This document shows, in pieces, positions 5,565 through 12,457 of a stretch of 16,328 bases of DNA (its first letter is position 1; each line of letters opens with the position of its first letter). Below the pieces are notes generated by a model. The model did no database searches and was not told the DNA's origin. It saw only the letters and a list, made by a program, of their open reading frames with translations. The position numbers and the translations under genes are program-made. This DNA is from an uncultured Eubacteriales bacterium. Lineage in GTDB: Bacteria > Bacillota > Clostridia > Oscillospirales > Ruminococcaceae. The stretch lies in assembly GCA_902493155.1 (NCBI GenBank), contig CABUOE010000027.1, forward strand, positions 1 to 16,328. Direction: 5' to 3'.

Positions 5565-7376
5565 ATGGACATTGAACAACTGAAGCAAAAAGCCCTCAGC
5601 CTGACCATGCAGCCCGGCGTCTACCTAATGAAAGACAAGCAGGGGGAAATCATCTATGTGGGGAAGGCCAAGGCTTTAAAAAATCGGGTGGTCAGCTATT
5701 TTCGCCAAAATTCTTCTCACAACGAAAAAGTGCGGAAGATGGTTTCGATGGTCAATGACTTCGACTACATCGTCACCGCCAGCGAATTCGAAGCGCTGGT
5801 GCTGGAGTGCAGCCTCATCAAGCAATATAATCCGAAGTACAACATTCTTTTAAAGGACGACAAGGGTTATCACTATATCCACATTTCGGACGAGGAGTAC
5901 CCCCGCATCTCTGCCGCCTTACAGAAAACCGGAAACGGAACCTACTTAGGCCCTTATACAAGCGGCTTTGTGGTCAAGCAGACGGTGGAACAGGTGAACA
6001 AAATCTTCCGCCTGCCCACCTGTTCTAGGAAATTTCCCCAGGATTTCCGCAAAGGGCGGCCCTGTCTTAACTTTCACATCAAGCAGTGCGTCGGCCTCTG
6101 CCAAGGAAAAATGTCCAAAGAGGAGTACCACGCCCTTTTAGACGATGCCATGGATTATATCCGCAGCGGCGGCAGCGTCAATGTGGATAAAATGCGGGAT
6201 GAGATGGAGAAGGCGGCGGAAAATCTGGAGTTTGAGAAAGCCGCCCGGCTTCGTGACCGCATCAATGCCATCGTCAAGGTGGGGGACACCCAGGTGGTGC
6301 TTTTAGATGAAAACCGTTCTATGGATGTGTGGGGGTTTGTTAAGAACCACCTCATGGCCTGCTGTGTGGTACTAAAATTCAGGGAAGGACGGCTTTCCGA
6401 CAAAGAAAATTTTGTTTTCGACGAAGTGTACGACTTAAAAGACGTGCGGGACGAATTCATGACCCGTTACTATGCGAATACGCAGGATTTTCCCAAGGCA
6501 GTGGTCCTCGACGAGGAAGTGGAGGACATGGAGCTGTTTCAGCAATTTCTGCGTCATCGCAGCTTACATGCGATTACCGCGGCCGTTCCTCAGAAAGGGG
6601 AGCGGAAAAAGCTCGTCGAAATGGCCTATAACAACGCCGTGGAGCAGCTTTCTCTCAAAGTCCAGCGCACTGGTCGCGAAGTGGCAGCGCTGGAAGAACT
6701 GGGACGGCTGCTGGGACTTTCAAGCACTCCTTATTATATCGAAGCCTACGATATCTCAAACTGGGGGGAGACTGCCCGGGTAGGCGGCATGATCGTCTTT
6801 GAAAACGGCAGGCCCTTAAAAAGCGATTACAAACGGTTCGCCATCAAGGACGTGGCGGGGCAGGACGACTACGCCTCCATGCGGGAGGTGCTGAGGCGAC
6901 GGTTTACAAGGTATCTGGAAAAAGATCCTGCATTTTCGCGGCTGCCCGACCTGATCTTACTGGACGGCGGCAAAGGGCATGTGGCGGCTGTAGAACCTCT
7001 GCTCAAAGAACTGGGCATCGACGTGCCCCTGTTCGGCATGGTCAAGGACAACCGCCACCGCACCAGGGCCATCACCGGAGAGGGCGGCGAAATCGCCATC
7101 TCCACCGTAAAGTCTGCCTTTACGTTAGTGACAAACATCCAGGACGAGGTGCATCGATTCGCCATCGCCTACCAGCGGACGCTCCACAAAAAAGTCACCT
7201 ATGAAAGCGAACTGCGCAAGGTCAAAGGCATCGGAGAGGCCAAAGTCAAAGCGCTGATGAAGGAATTCCGCACCAAAAAACGGCTCAAGGAGGCGTCGTC
7301 CGACGAGCTGCAGCAGGTGGCAAAAATTTCAGAGGAAACCGCCGGCGAGTTATACCGGGTCATTCAGGAGCTGTAG
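5565..7376 (+). CDS. uvrC: Excinuclease ABC subunit C
   Basis: UvrC makes both incisions of nucleotide excision repair after UvrAB locate damage. The 603-residue protein is complete. It has an N-terminal GIY-YIG nuclease (PGVYLMKD 17-24, EIIYVGKAKALKNRV 28-42, Arg41 and the downstream Glu) for the 3' cut, then four cysteines at 153, 167, 175 and 179 arranged like the Fe-S cysteines reported in E. coli UvrC. A UVR motif that contacts UvrB (about 205-235, ENLEFEKAARLRDRI) follows. The C-terminal RNase-H-like nuclease for the 5' cut has Asp396 in YDISNW, Asp467 in LLDGGKGH and His530 in DEVHRFAI. Tandem helix-hairpin-helix DNA binding lies at 545-603 (LRKVKGIGEAKVKALM). GAGGT (5553-5557) precedes the ATG by 7 nt. 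The HD gene follows after 14 nt, implying one transcript. Confidence 0.98.
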   Translation: MDIEQLKQKALSLTMQPGVYLMKDKQGEIIYVGKAKALKNRVVSYFRQNSSHNEKVRKMVSMVNDFDYIVTASEFEALVLECSLIKQYNPKYNILLKDDKGYHYIHISDEEYPRISAALQKTGNGTYLGPYTSGFVVKQTVEQVNKIFRLPTCSRKFPQDFRKGRPCLNFHIKQCVGLCQGKMSKEEYHALLDDAMDYIRSGGSVNVDKMRDEMEKAAENLEFEKAARLRDRINAIVKVGDTQVVLLDENRSMDVWGFVKNHLMACCVVLKFREGRLSDKENFVFDEVYDLKDVRDEFMTRYYANTQDFPKAVVLDEEVEDMELFQQFLRHRSLHAITAAVPQKGERKKLVEMAYNNAVEQLSLKVQRTGREVAALEELGRLLGLSSTPYYIEAYDISNWGETARVGGMIVFENGRPLKSDYKRFAIKDVAGQDDYASMREVLRRRFTRYLEKDPAFSRLPDLILLDGGKGHVAAVEPLLKELGIDVPLFGMVKDNRHRTRAITGEGGEIAISTVKSAFTLVTNIQDEVHRFAIAYQRTLHKKVTYESELRKVKGIGEAKVKALMKEFRTKKRLKEASSDELQQVAKISEETAGELYRVIQEL

Positions 7377-7390
7377 AGAAAGGAAACAGT

Positions 7391-8050
7391 ATGATTACAT
7401 TCCACCAAATCAAAAACAATCCGCAAATCAAAACCTATATCCAAAAGGCCGATGAAGCGCTGATCGCATTGGGGTACACCGAGCACAGCTTCGCCCATGT
7501 GACCAAGGTGGCGGAAAAGGCGGGACAAATTCTTGAGGAACTGAATTATTCCCACCGTGAGGCGGAGCTTGCACGGATTGCCGGTTACCTCCATGACATC
7601 GGCAATATCGTCAACCGCATCGACCACGCCCAGAGCGGCGCCGTCATGGCGTTTCGACTGCTGGACAAGCTGGGAATGCCCGCCGATGAAATTGCCACCG
7701 TCATAAGCGCCATCGGGAATCACGATGAGGGTACCGCAATGCCGGTGAACCCTGTGGCCGCCGCGCTCATCCTGGCGGACAAAACTGACGTCCGCCGTTC
7801 CAGGGTCCGAAATTCCGACTTTGCCACCTTTGATATCCACGACCGGGTCAACTACGCTGTCGAGCACGCCTTTGCTGACATCACCGAAGACCATGAACGT
7901 TTTTTGCTGGCCATTACCATCGACACTGAAATGTCCGCCGTCATGGACTACTTTGAGATTTTCCTCGACCGGATGGTCCTTTGCCGCAAGGCTGCCGACA
8001 AGTTGGGGCTTAAGTTTCAACTGGTCATCAACGGACAGGTGCTGCTTTAA
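7391..8050 (+). CDS. HD-domain phosphohydrolase, 219 aa
   Basis: This is a soluble metal-dependent phosphohydrolase of the HD superfamily, and the substrate cannot be told from the sequence. The metal-binding pattern is clear: His36 (HSFAHVTKVA), the His68-Asp69 pair (AGYLHDIGN), His111-Asp112 (AIGNHDEG) and Asp130 (LILADKTDVRRSR). This order resembles small clostridial HD proteins that act on nucleotides or phosphate esters. There is no synthetase or TGS domain, so it is not a RelA/SpoT protein. The start ATG has AGAAAGGA at 7 nt. It lies 14 nt after uvrC and is probably co-transcribed with it. No terminator is obvious after the stop, though the next promoter begins 90 nt downstream. A role in nucleotide clean-up beside a repair gene and a purine operon is only a guess. 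Confidence 0.88.
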   Translation: MITFHQIKNNPQIKTYIQKADEALIALGYTEHSFAHVTKVAEKAGQILEELNYSHREAELARIAGYLHDIGNIVNRIDHAQSGAVMAFRLLDKLGMPADEIATVISAIGNHDEGTAMPVNPVAAALILADKTDVRRSRVRNSDFATFDIHDRVNYAVEHAFADITEDHERFLLAITIDTEMSAVMDYFEIFLDRMVLCRKAADKLGLKFQLVINGQVLL

Positions 8051-8139
8051 TTCCATAGCAGGAGGACATCTCTGGAAATCATATCCACTATGCACAAAAG
8101 GAATGGGTTTAACTAGTGCGATTTGTGGATTTTTGGTTC

Positions 8140-8168
8140 TTGAAATGACAGGGATTTTGCATTATTAT
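8140..8168 (+). promoter_or_regulatory. Sigma-A promoter of the purine operon
   Basis: The -35 TTGAAA (8140-8145, 5 of 6) and -10 TATTAT (8163-8168, 5 of 6) are 17 nt apart. The predicted start is near 8175, about 200 nt before purE. An interrupted dyad, GCATTATTA (8159-8167) against TAATTATGC (8180-8188), straddles the -10 box and the start site. No Bacillus-type PurBox is visible. Confidence 0.7.
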
Positions 8169-8179
8169 AGTAGTATAAG

Positions 8180-8305
8180 TAATTATGCGGAAAAACGAGG
8201 TGCACAGATGATGATTTTGTCGAATGGGCCTTGCGGTGCTGACAAAAGCTATTCCATGGGAGTTTCCCATCCCTCTGGGATAAGTGCGCACTTCCGCGTC
8301 TATTA
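8180..8305 (+). ncRNA. Structured leader RNA upstream of purE (candidate cis-regulatory RNA or small RNA)
   Basis: Between the promoter and the terminator lies about 125 nt with long-range pairing. The closing helix is TAAT (8180-8183) with ATTA (8302-8305), GCGGAA (8187-8192) with TTCCGC (8292-8297), then GTGC (8200-8203) with GCAC (8288-8291), leaving a 7-nt one-sided bulge AAACGAG. Inside it, TTTTGTC (8215-8221) pairs with GACAAAA (8241-8247). Two further hairpins share two bases: ATGGGA/TCCCAT (8256-8261/8265-8270) and ATCCC/GGGAT (8269-8273/8277-8281). I see no match to the purine, ZTP, THF, PRPP/guanidine or T-box consensus motifs as I remember them. The alternatives are a new riboswitch-like leader or a 6S-like small RNA with its own terminator. 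6S genes do lie next to purine or folate genes in some phyla (purK in cyanobacteria), but the central bubble of 6S is not convincing here. Confidence 0.5.
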
Positions 8306-8322
8306 AGAAGCATGATAGGCAG

Positions 8323-8354
8323 GCTGCGATGATTTCGCGGCTTTTTTGTTTTTT
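8323..8354 (+). terminator. Intrinsic terminator between the leader RNA and purE
   Basis: GCTGCGA (8323-8329) pairs with TCGCGGC (8335-8341), with one T-G wobble, around a 5-nt loop. It is followed by T6-G-T6 (8342-8354). It lies inside the purine operon transcript, 20 nt before the purE ATG, so it must be read through or conditionally opened for the operon to be expressed. That layout is typical of attenuation or of an independent small RNA. Confidence 0.85.
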
Positions 8355-8374
8355 ATGAGAAAGGGAGAATAAAA

Positions 8375-8869
8375 ATGCTGAAAAAAGTTGCAGTCATTAT
8401 GGGAAGCGACAGCGATTGGGATATTGTCAAAAAGGCTGTCGATTGCCTGAAAGAATACGGCGTAGAGACCGAAGTCCACGTTATGTCCGCCCACCGCACT
8501 CCAGCAGAAGCCTGCGCTTTTGCAAAGGATGCTAAAAAAAACGGATTTGGCGTCATCATCGCCGCCGCTGGTATGGCGGCTCATTTAGGCGGCGTTTTGG
8601 CTGCTCACACCACGCTGCCGGTCATCGGTATCCCCATTAAATCCTCATTTGACGGGCTGGATGCCCTGCTGGCAACTGTTCAGATGCCCTCTGGCATCCC
8701 GGTGGCCACCGTAGCCGTCAACGGCGCGAAAAACGCCGCCATTTTGGCCCTTGAAATCCTGGCCGTCAGCGATGACGCTTTAAGCGCAAAACTGGAGAAG
8801 ATGAAAGAGGATATGGCGGAGGAAGTCCGCAAAAAAGACGCAAAACTTCAGCAAGAAGTCAATAAATAA
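8375..8869 (+). CDS. purE: N5-carboxyaminoimidazole ribonucleotide mutase PurE (class I)
   Basis: PurE converts N5-CAIR to CAIR in step 6 of IMP synthesis. The 164-residue protein shows GSDSDW (10-15) for phosphate binding, SAHRTP (38-43) with the catalytic His, AAAGMAAHLGG (63-73), and GLDALLATVQMPSGIPVATV (94-113). These are class I features. Class I enzymes normally work with PurK, which supplies N5-CAIR, but no purK is in the window, so it must lie elsewhere or be absent. The C-terminus after about residue 135 is a charged helical tail (KLEKMKEDMAEEVRKKDAKL). AAGGGAGA (8361-8368) precedes the ATG by 6 nt. As first gene of the operon it is directly exposed to the terminator at 8323-8354. 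Confidence 0.97.
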   Translation: MLKKVAVIMGSDSDWDIVKKAVDCLKEYGVETEVHVMSAHRTPAEACAFAKDAKKNGFGVIIAAAGMAAHLGGVLAAHTTLPVIGIPIKSSFDGLDALLATVQMPSGIPVATVAVNGAKNAAILALEILAVSDDALSAKLEKMKEDMAEEVRKKDAKLQQEVNK

Positions 8870-8896
8870 AGGATTTTTGGAAAGGTGAATGACATT

Positions 8897-9607
8897 ATGG
8901 AAAAATTGGAACAACTCTACGAGGGAAAAGCAAAAAAAGTTTTTAAAACCGACGATCCTGAACTCTACATCGTCGACTATAAAGACGACGCTACCGCGTT
9001 AAACGGCCTGAAAAAAGGAACCATCCACAATAAGGGCATCATCAACAACAGAGTAACCAATCACCTGATGAAACTGTTAGAGGCGGACGGCGTTCCCACC
9101 CATCTTGTAAAAGAACTCTCCGATCGAGAGACTCTGGTCAAAAAAGTGAGCATTATCCCGCTGGAAGTCATCGTTAGAAACATCGCCGCCGGCTCTCTTT
9201 CCAAACGTCTGGGCCTGCCGGAAGGCACCAAGCTTCAATCCACCGTTTTGGAATACTGCTACAAAGACGATGCTTTGGGCGACCCCATGATAAACGACTA
9301 CCACATTGCCGCTCTGGGCGTGGCAACGAAAGAAGAACTAGATAAAATCGCCGAGTATTCTTTCCATGTCAATCGTTTCCTCACCGACTATCTGAAAGAC
9401 GTTGGCATCGAGCTCATCGACTTTAAGCTGGAGTTCGGCAAAACCTCCGATGGCACCATTGTTTTGGCGGATGAAATTTCCCCCGATACCTGCCGTTTCT
9501 GGGACAGCAAAACCCATGAAAAACTGGACAAAGACCGCTTCCGCAGAGATATGGGCGGTGAGGAAGACGCTTATAAGGAAATTATGAAACGCCTGCTGGG
9601 CGAATAA
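8897..9607 (+). CDS. purC: SAICAR synthetase PurC
   Basis: PurC condenses CAIR with aspartate, using ATP, to make SAICAR (step 7). The 236-residue protein begins MEKLEQLYEGKAKKVF, containing the N-terminal YEGKAKKV nucleotide-binding motif. It continues with IIPLEVIVRNIAAGSLSKR (substrate-site signature), YKDDALGDPMI, LIDFKLEFG and LADEISPDTCRFWD. Length is normal. The start is ATG 8897, since the GTG at 8885 overlaps the GGAAAGG ribosome binding site (8879-8885). ATG 8897 is 11 nt after that site and matches family N-termini. The gap after purE is 27 nt with no terminator, consistent with the same transcript. CAIR from PurE is its direct substrate. Confidence 0.97.
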   Translation: MEKLEQLYEGKAKKVFKTDDPELYIVDYKDDATALNGLKKGTIHNKGIINNRVTNHLMKLLEADGVPTHLVKELSDRETLVKKVSIIPLEVIVRNIAAGSLSKRLGLPEGTKLQSTVLEYCYKDDALGDPMINDYHIAALGVATKEELDKIAEYSFHVNRFLTDYLKDVGIELIDFKLEFGKTSDGTIVLADEISPDTCRFWDSKTHEKLDKDRFRRDMGGEEDAYKEIMKRLLGE

Positions 9608-9661
9608 TCATCGTACTTCGTCCGCGGCTTTCGCGGGCAATCGGAACAGGAGGAATCACTT

Positions 9662-11071
9662 TTGGGCGGATTTTTTGGCGTCGTTTCACGGGAAGACTGT
9701 GTGATGGATCTGTTTTTCGGGGTGGATTACCACTCCCATCTGGGGACGAGGCGCGGCGGTATGGCGGTCTACTCCAAGGAGGCTGGCTTTCAGCGCGCCA
9801 TTCACAACATTGAAAACTCTCCATTTCGTACCAAGTTTGAAAAAGATGTAAATGAAATGTCCGGCGTGATGGGCATAGGCTGTATCAGCGACAACGAGCC
9901 TCAGCCCCTCATCGTCCGCTCCCATTTGGGCAATTACGCCATCACTACGGTAGGGCGCATCAACAACGAGGCAGAGCTCATTCGCAGCGCCTTTCAAAAG
10001 GGAAGCACCCATTTTCTTGAAATGAGCGGAGGAAAGGTAAACGCTACCGAGCTTGTGGCCTCCCTTATCAACCAGAAAGACAGCATTCCGGAGGGCATCC
10101 GGTACGCACAGGAGCAGATCGACGGCTCCATGTCGATGCTTCTGCTCACCAAAGAAGGTATCTACGCCGCCCGGGACAAAATGGGGCGCACACCGGTAAT
10201 TTTGGGCCGGAAGGATGGCGCTCGCTGTGCTTCCTTTGAGTCCTTCTCTTACCTGAATCTTGGCTATGAGTTGGATCGGGAACTGAGGCCTGGTGAAATC
10301 GTCCTGATGGATGTAAACGAGGTGCAGGTACTCCGCAAACCGGACAATCAAATGAAAATCTGTGCCTTCCTCTGGACCTATTACGGCTATCCCACCTCCA
10401 GCTATGAAAATGTAAATGTGGAGGAAATGCGGTACCGTTGTGGGGAAATTTTAGCGGAGAACGATGAGTATCAAGGCATCGACTATATCGCCGGTATCCC
10501 AGACTCCGGCGTGCCCCATGCCATCGGATACGCCAATCAGTCCGGGATTCCCTTCGCGCGGCCCTTCATCAAATACACCCCCACCTGGCCCAGAAGTTTT
10601 ATGCCGACCAATCAGTCCATGAGAAACCTGGTGGCCCGGATGAAACTGATCCCAGTGGACGCCTTAATTCGCGACAAGAGTCTTCTGTTTATCGACGACT
10701 CCATCGTCCGCGGCACCCAGATGGGCGAAACCGTCGATTTTCTATATAATAGCGGCGCCAAGGAAGTACATATCCGCTCGGCTTGCCCTCCGATTATGTT
10801 CGGTTGCAAATATCTGAATTTTTCCCGGAGCACTTCGGAGATGGAGCTGATTACCCGTCGGGTGATCGCCGAACTGGAAGGCGAGGGCGCTTTAGACCAC
10901 TTAGACGAATACTGCGACGACAAGACCGAGCGGTATCAGAAGATGGTTCAGAAAATCGGCGAAAAGCTCGACTTTACCACCCTTCGTTATCAGACATTGG
11001 ATGGAATGCTTGAAGCCATCGGTTTGCCCCGCGACCAGGTCTGCACCTATTGCTGGAGCGGCCAGGAATAA
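9662..11071 (+). CDS. purF: PurF-type amidophosphoribosyltransferase lacking the glutaminase nucleophile
   Basis: PurF makes phosphoribosylamine from PRPP and glutamine (step 1). The phosphoribosyltransferase half is intact: AGIPDSGVPHAIGYA (277-291) and the PRPP loop LLFIDDSIVRGT (341-352). Cys234, 382, 461 and 464 sit where the Bacillus enzyme holds its Fe-S cluster. The N-terminal Ntn domain is odd. The protein starts MGGFFGVV where active enzymes have CGVFG after processing, and no cysteine follows the initiator. By alignment from memory the glutamine-binding Arg (HxRY), Asn (HNG) and Asp (SDTE) are also replaced (CISD, TVG, NATE). It may therefore be ammonia-dependent or have another role. 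Start TTG 9662 has AGGAGG (9648-9653) at 8 nt. A small hairpin (CCGCG/CGCGG, 9622-9636) lies in the 54-nt gap after purC. Similar MGG-starting PurF-like proteins occur, I believe, in Bacteroides and Clostridia. Confidence 0.85.
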   Translation: MGGFFGVVSREDCVMDLFFGVDYHSHLGTRRGGMAVYSKEAGFQRAIHNIENSPFRTKFEKDVNEMSGVMGIGCISDNEPQPLIVRSHLGNYAITTVGRINNEAELIRSAFQKGSTHFLEMSGGKVNATELVASLINQKDSIPEGIRYAQEQIDGSMSMLLLTKEGIYAARDKMGRTPVILGRKDGARCASFESFSYLNLGYELDRELRPGEIVLMDVNEVQVLRKPDNQMKICAFLWTYYGYPTSSYENVNVEEMRYRCGEILAENDEYQGIDYIAGIPDSGVPHAIGYANQSGIPFARPFIKYTPTWPRSFMPTNQSMRNLVARMKLIPVDALIRDKSLLFIDDSIVRGTQMGETVDFLYNSGAKEVHIRSACPPIMFGCKYLNFSRSTSEMELITRRVIAELEGEGALDHLDEYCDDKTERYQKMVQKIGEKLDFTTLRYQTLDGMLEAIGLPRDQVCTYCWSGQE

Positions 11072-11113
11072 AATCATGGAACTGAATCCGTTGCGTGGCG
11101 GTGAAACATTGGA

Positions 11114-11148
11114 AAATCTCCGGAACAGCAAATCTATCCCGGAGATTT
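11114..11148 (+). repeat. Hairpin in the purF-purM gap
   Basis: AAATCTCCGG (11114-11123) is the exact reverse complement of CCGGAGATTT (11139-11148), with a 15-nt loop and a further GGA/TCC pairing outside across a one-base bulge. No T-run follows. The 246-nt gap (11072-11317) is unusually long for this operon, and I see no gene in it. Confidence 0.55.
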
Positions 11149-11223
11149 CCGCGTCCCGGAGTCTGTTTGAAAAATAGCCACGAGTCGCCAACTATCCGGG
11201 AAATTGCGCTTTTCGAAAAAGAT

Positions 11224-11256
11224 GCAAGAAAAGCTTTGGTTTATGGCTTTTCTTGC
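11224..11256 (+). repeat. Second hairpin in the purF-purM gap, weakly terminator-like
   Basis: GCAAGAAAAGC (11224-11234) is the exact reverse complement of GCTTTTCTTGC (11246-11256), with an 11-nt loop. Downstream on + is GTGGCTCTTTATTTTT, so the T-rich stretch comes late. On the minus strand ATCTTTTTC follows. It may cause partial termination or mark an mRNA processing site that separates purEC-purF from purM onward. Confidence 0.55.
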
Positions 11257-11317
11257 GTGGCTCTTTATTTTTCAAATACACTCTGTAACCCAAATTGGGA
11301 GAAAGGCATGGTAGTTT

Positions 11318-12352
11318 GTGAAAAGTTTTAGTGAAAGCTATAAAAAGGCCGGTGTCGACGTAACTGCCGGATATAAAGCGGTAGAATTGATGAAAGCCCA
11401 TGTGGCAAAAACAATGACCGATTCTGTTTTGACCGGTCTCGGCGGCTTCGGCGGCCTCTTCGAACTGGATTTAACCGGTATTAACAAGCCCGTTCTCGTT
11501 TCCGGCACTGACGGAGTAGGGACTAAATTGAAATTGGCCTTCTTGCAGGAGAAGCACGACACCGTCGGCATCGACTGCGTCGCTATGTGCGTCAACGACA
11601 TTATCTGCTGCGGTGCAAAGCCCCTCTTTTTCCTGGATTACATCGCCGTGGGCAAAAACGTACCGGAAAAGGTGGCGCAAATCGTCAGCGGCGTGGCGGA
11701 AGGCTGTGTTCAGTCGGGCTGTGCTCTGGTGGGCGGTGAAACGGCTGAAATGCCCGGCTTTTATCCGGTAGACGAATACGATTTGGCCGGATTCAGCGTC
11801 GGCGTTGTCGACAAGGATAAAATTCTCGATAACAACACCCAAAAAGCAGGAGATGTGCTTATCGCTCTGCCCTCCTCCGGCGTTCATTCCAACGGCTTTT
11901 CTTTGGTGCGCAAGGTGTTTAACATCGAAAAAGCAGACCTTTCTACATACGTGGATTCTTTGGGCGCTACCCTAGGCGAAACCCTCCTGACCCCCACCAA
12001 AATTTATGTAAAACCTATGCTGTCCCTGTTCGAGAAAGTCACCGTCAAATCGGTGGCACATATCACTGGCGGCGGCTTTTACGAGAATATCCCCCGTTCC
12101 CTCAAGAAAGGGCTTTCGGCAAAAATCAAACGCGCCGATGTGAAGGCCCTCCCGATTTTTGACTTAATCGCCCGCACCGGTAACATTCCCGAACGGGATA
12201 TGTTCAACACCTTCAACATGGGTGTGGGGATGATCGCTTGTGTCGCCAAAGAAGACGCCGATCTGGCTCTCAGCACCTTGAAAGCTGCCGGTGAGGACGC
12301 TTATATCCTCGGCGAACTGGTAGAGGGTGAAGAAGGCGTTATCCTCGAATAA
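11318..12352 (+). CDS. purM: Phosphoribosylformylglycinamidine cyclo-ligase (AIR synthetase) PurM
   Basis: PurM closes the imidazole ring, turning FGAM into AIR with ATP (step 5). The 344-residue protein has the family N-terminus SYKKAGVDVTAGYKAVELMK, SGTDGVGTKLKLA (62-74), the GGETAEMPGFY motif (139-149) and SGVHSNGFSLVR (187-198). It also has a C-terminal domain with HITGGGFYENIPR and MFNTFNMGVGM. Length is normal. The start is GTG 11318. GGGAGAAAGG (11297-11306) lies 11 nt upstream, and the ATG at 11309 is out of frame and quickly closed. FGAM synthase, which supplies its substrate, is not in the window. A hairpin lies just after the stop. Confidence 0.97.
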   Translation: MKSFSESYKKAGVDVTAGYKAVELMKAHVAKTMTDSVLTGLGGFGGLFELDLTGINKPVLVSGTDGVGTKLKLAFLQEKHDTVGIDCVAMCVNDIICCGAKPLFFLDYIAVGKNVPEKVAQIVSGVAEGCVQSGCALVGGETAEMPGFYPVDEYDLAGFSVGVVDKDKILDNNTQKAGDVLIALPSSGVHSNGFSLVRKVFNIEKADLSTYVDSLGATLGETLLTPTKIYVKPMLSLFEKVTVKSVAHITGGGFYENIPRSLKKGLSAKIKRADVKALPIFDLIARTGNIPERDMFNTFNMGVGMIACVAKEDADLALSTLKAAGEDAYILGELVEGEEGVILE

Positions 12353-12357
12353 GCAGT

Positions 12358-12389
12358 AAAAGGCAATGGCAATTTTGTTATTGCCTTTT
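12358..12389 (+). terminator. Weak terminator-like hairpin after purM
   Basis: AAAAGGCAAT (12358-12367) pairs perfectly with ATTGCCTTTT (12380-12389) around a 12-nt loop, but only CC follows the four Ts that are part of the stem. It may give partial termination or 3'-end protection between purM and purN. A second imperfect stem, GGATG/CATCC (12432-12442), lies just before the purN ribosome binding site. Confidence 0.5.
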
Positions 12390-12457
12390 CCGTTTATACT
12401 AAAAGTATTTTAAGAAAAGGACAGCTGGGTGGATGTTTCATCCAGCGAGGAGCAAAA

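Noticed and set aside
8051..8139. AGGAGG at 8060-8065 after the HD gene as the start of a small gene
   Set aside because: No ATG, GTG or TTG follows at a usable distance with a frame longer than about 14 codons. It may be a chance match or a decayed start.
8180..8305. Known purine, ZTP (pfl), THF or T-box riboswitch at the purE leader
   Set aside because: None of the hallmark strings I remember is present, for example GACUGGCG with CCGCCUGGGC for ZTP, or AGGGUGGNACCGCG for the T-box. This is a memory-based check, not a covariance-model search.
9698..9700. Cys13 of the PurF-like protein as a nucleophile exposed by propeptide cleavage, as in Bacillus PurF
   Set aside because: The GGFFGVVS segment before it aligns with CGVFG by distance to the following L-F-F-G and R-G-G elements, and the residues after Cys13 (VMDLFF) do not resemble GVFG. 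The other glutamine-site residues also look lost.
12375..12400. Internal promoter before purN (TTGTTA with TATACT)
   Set aside because: The spacer is only 14 nt and the -35 lies inside the hairpin after purM, so it is too weak to claim.
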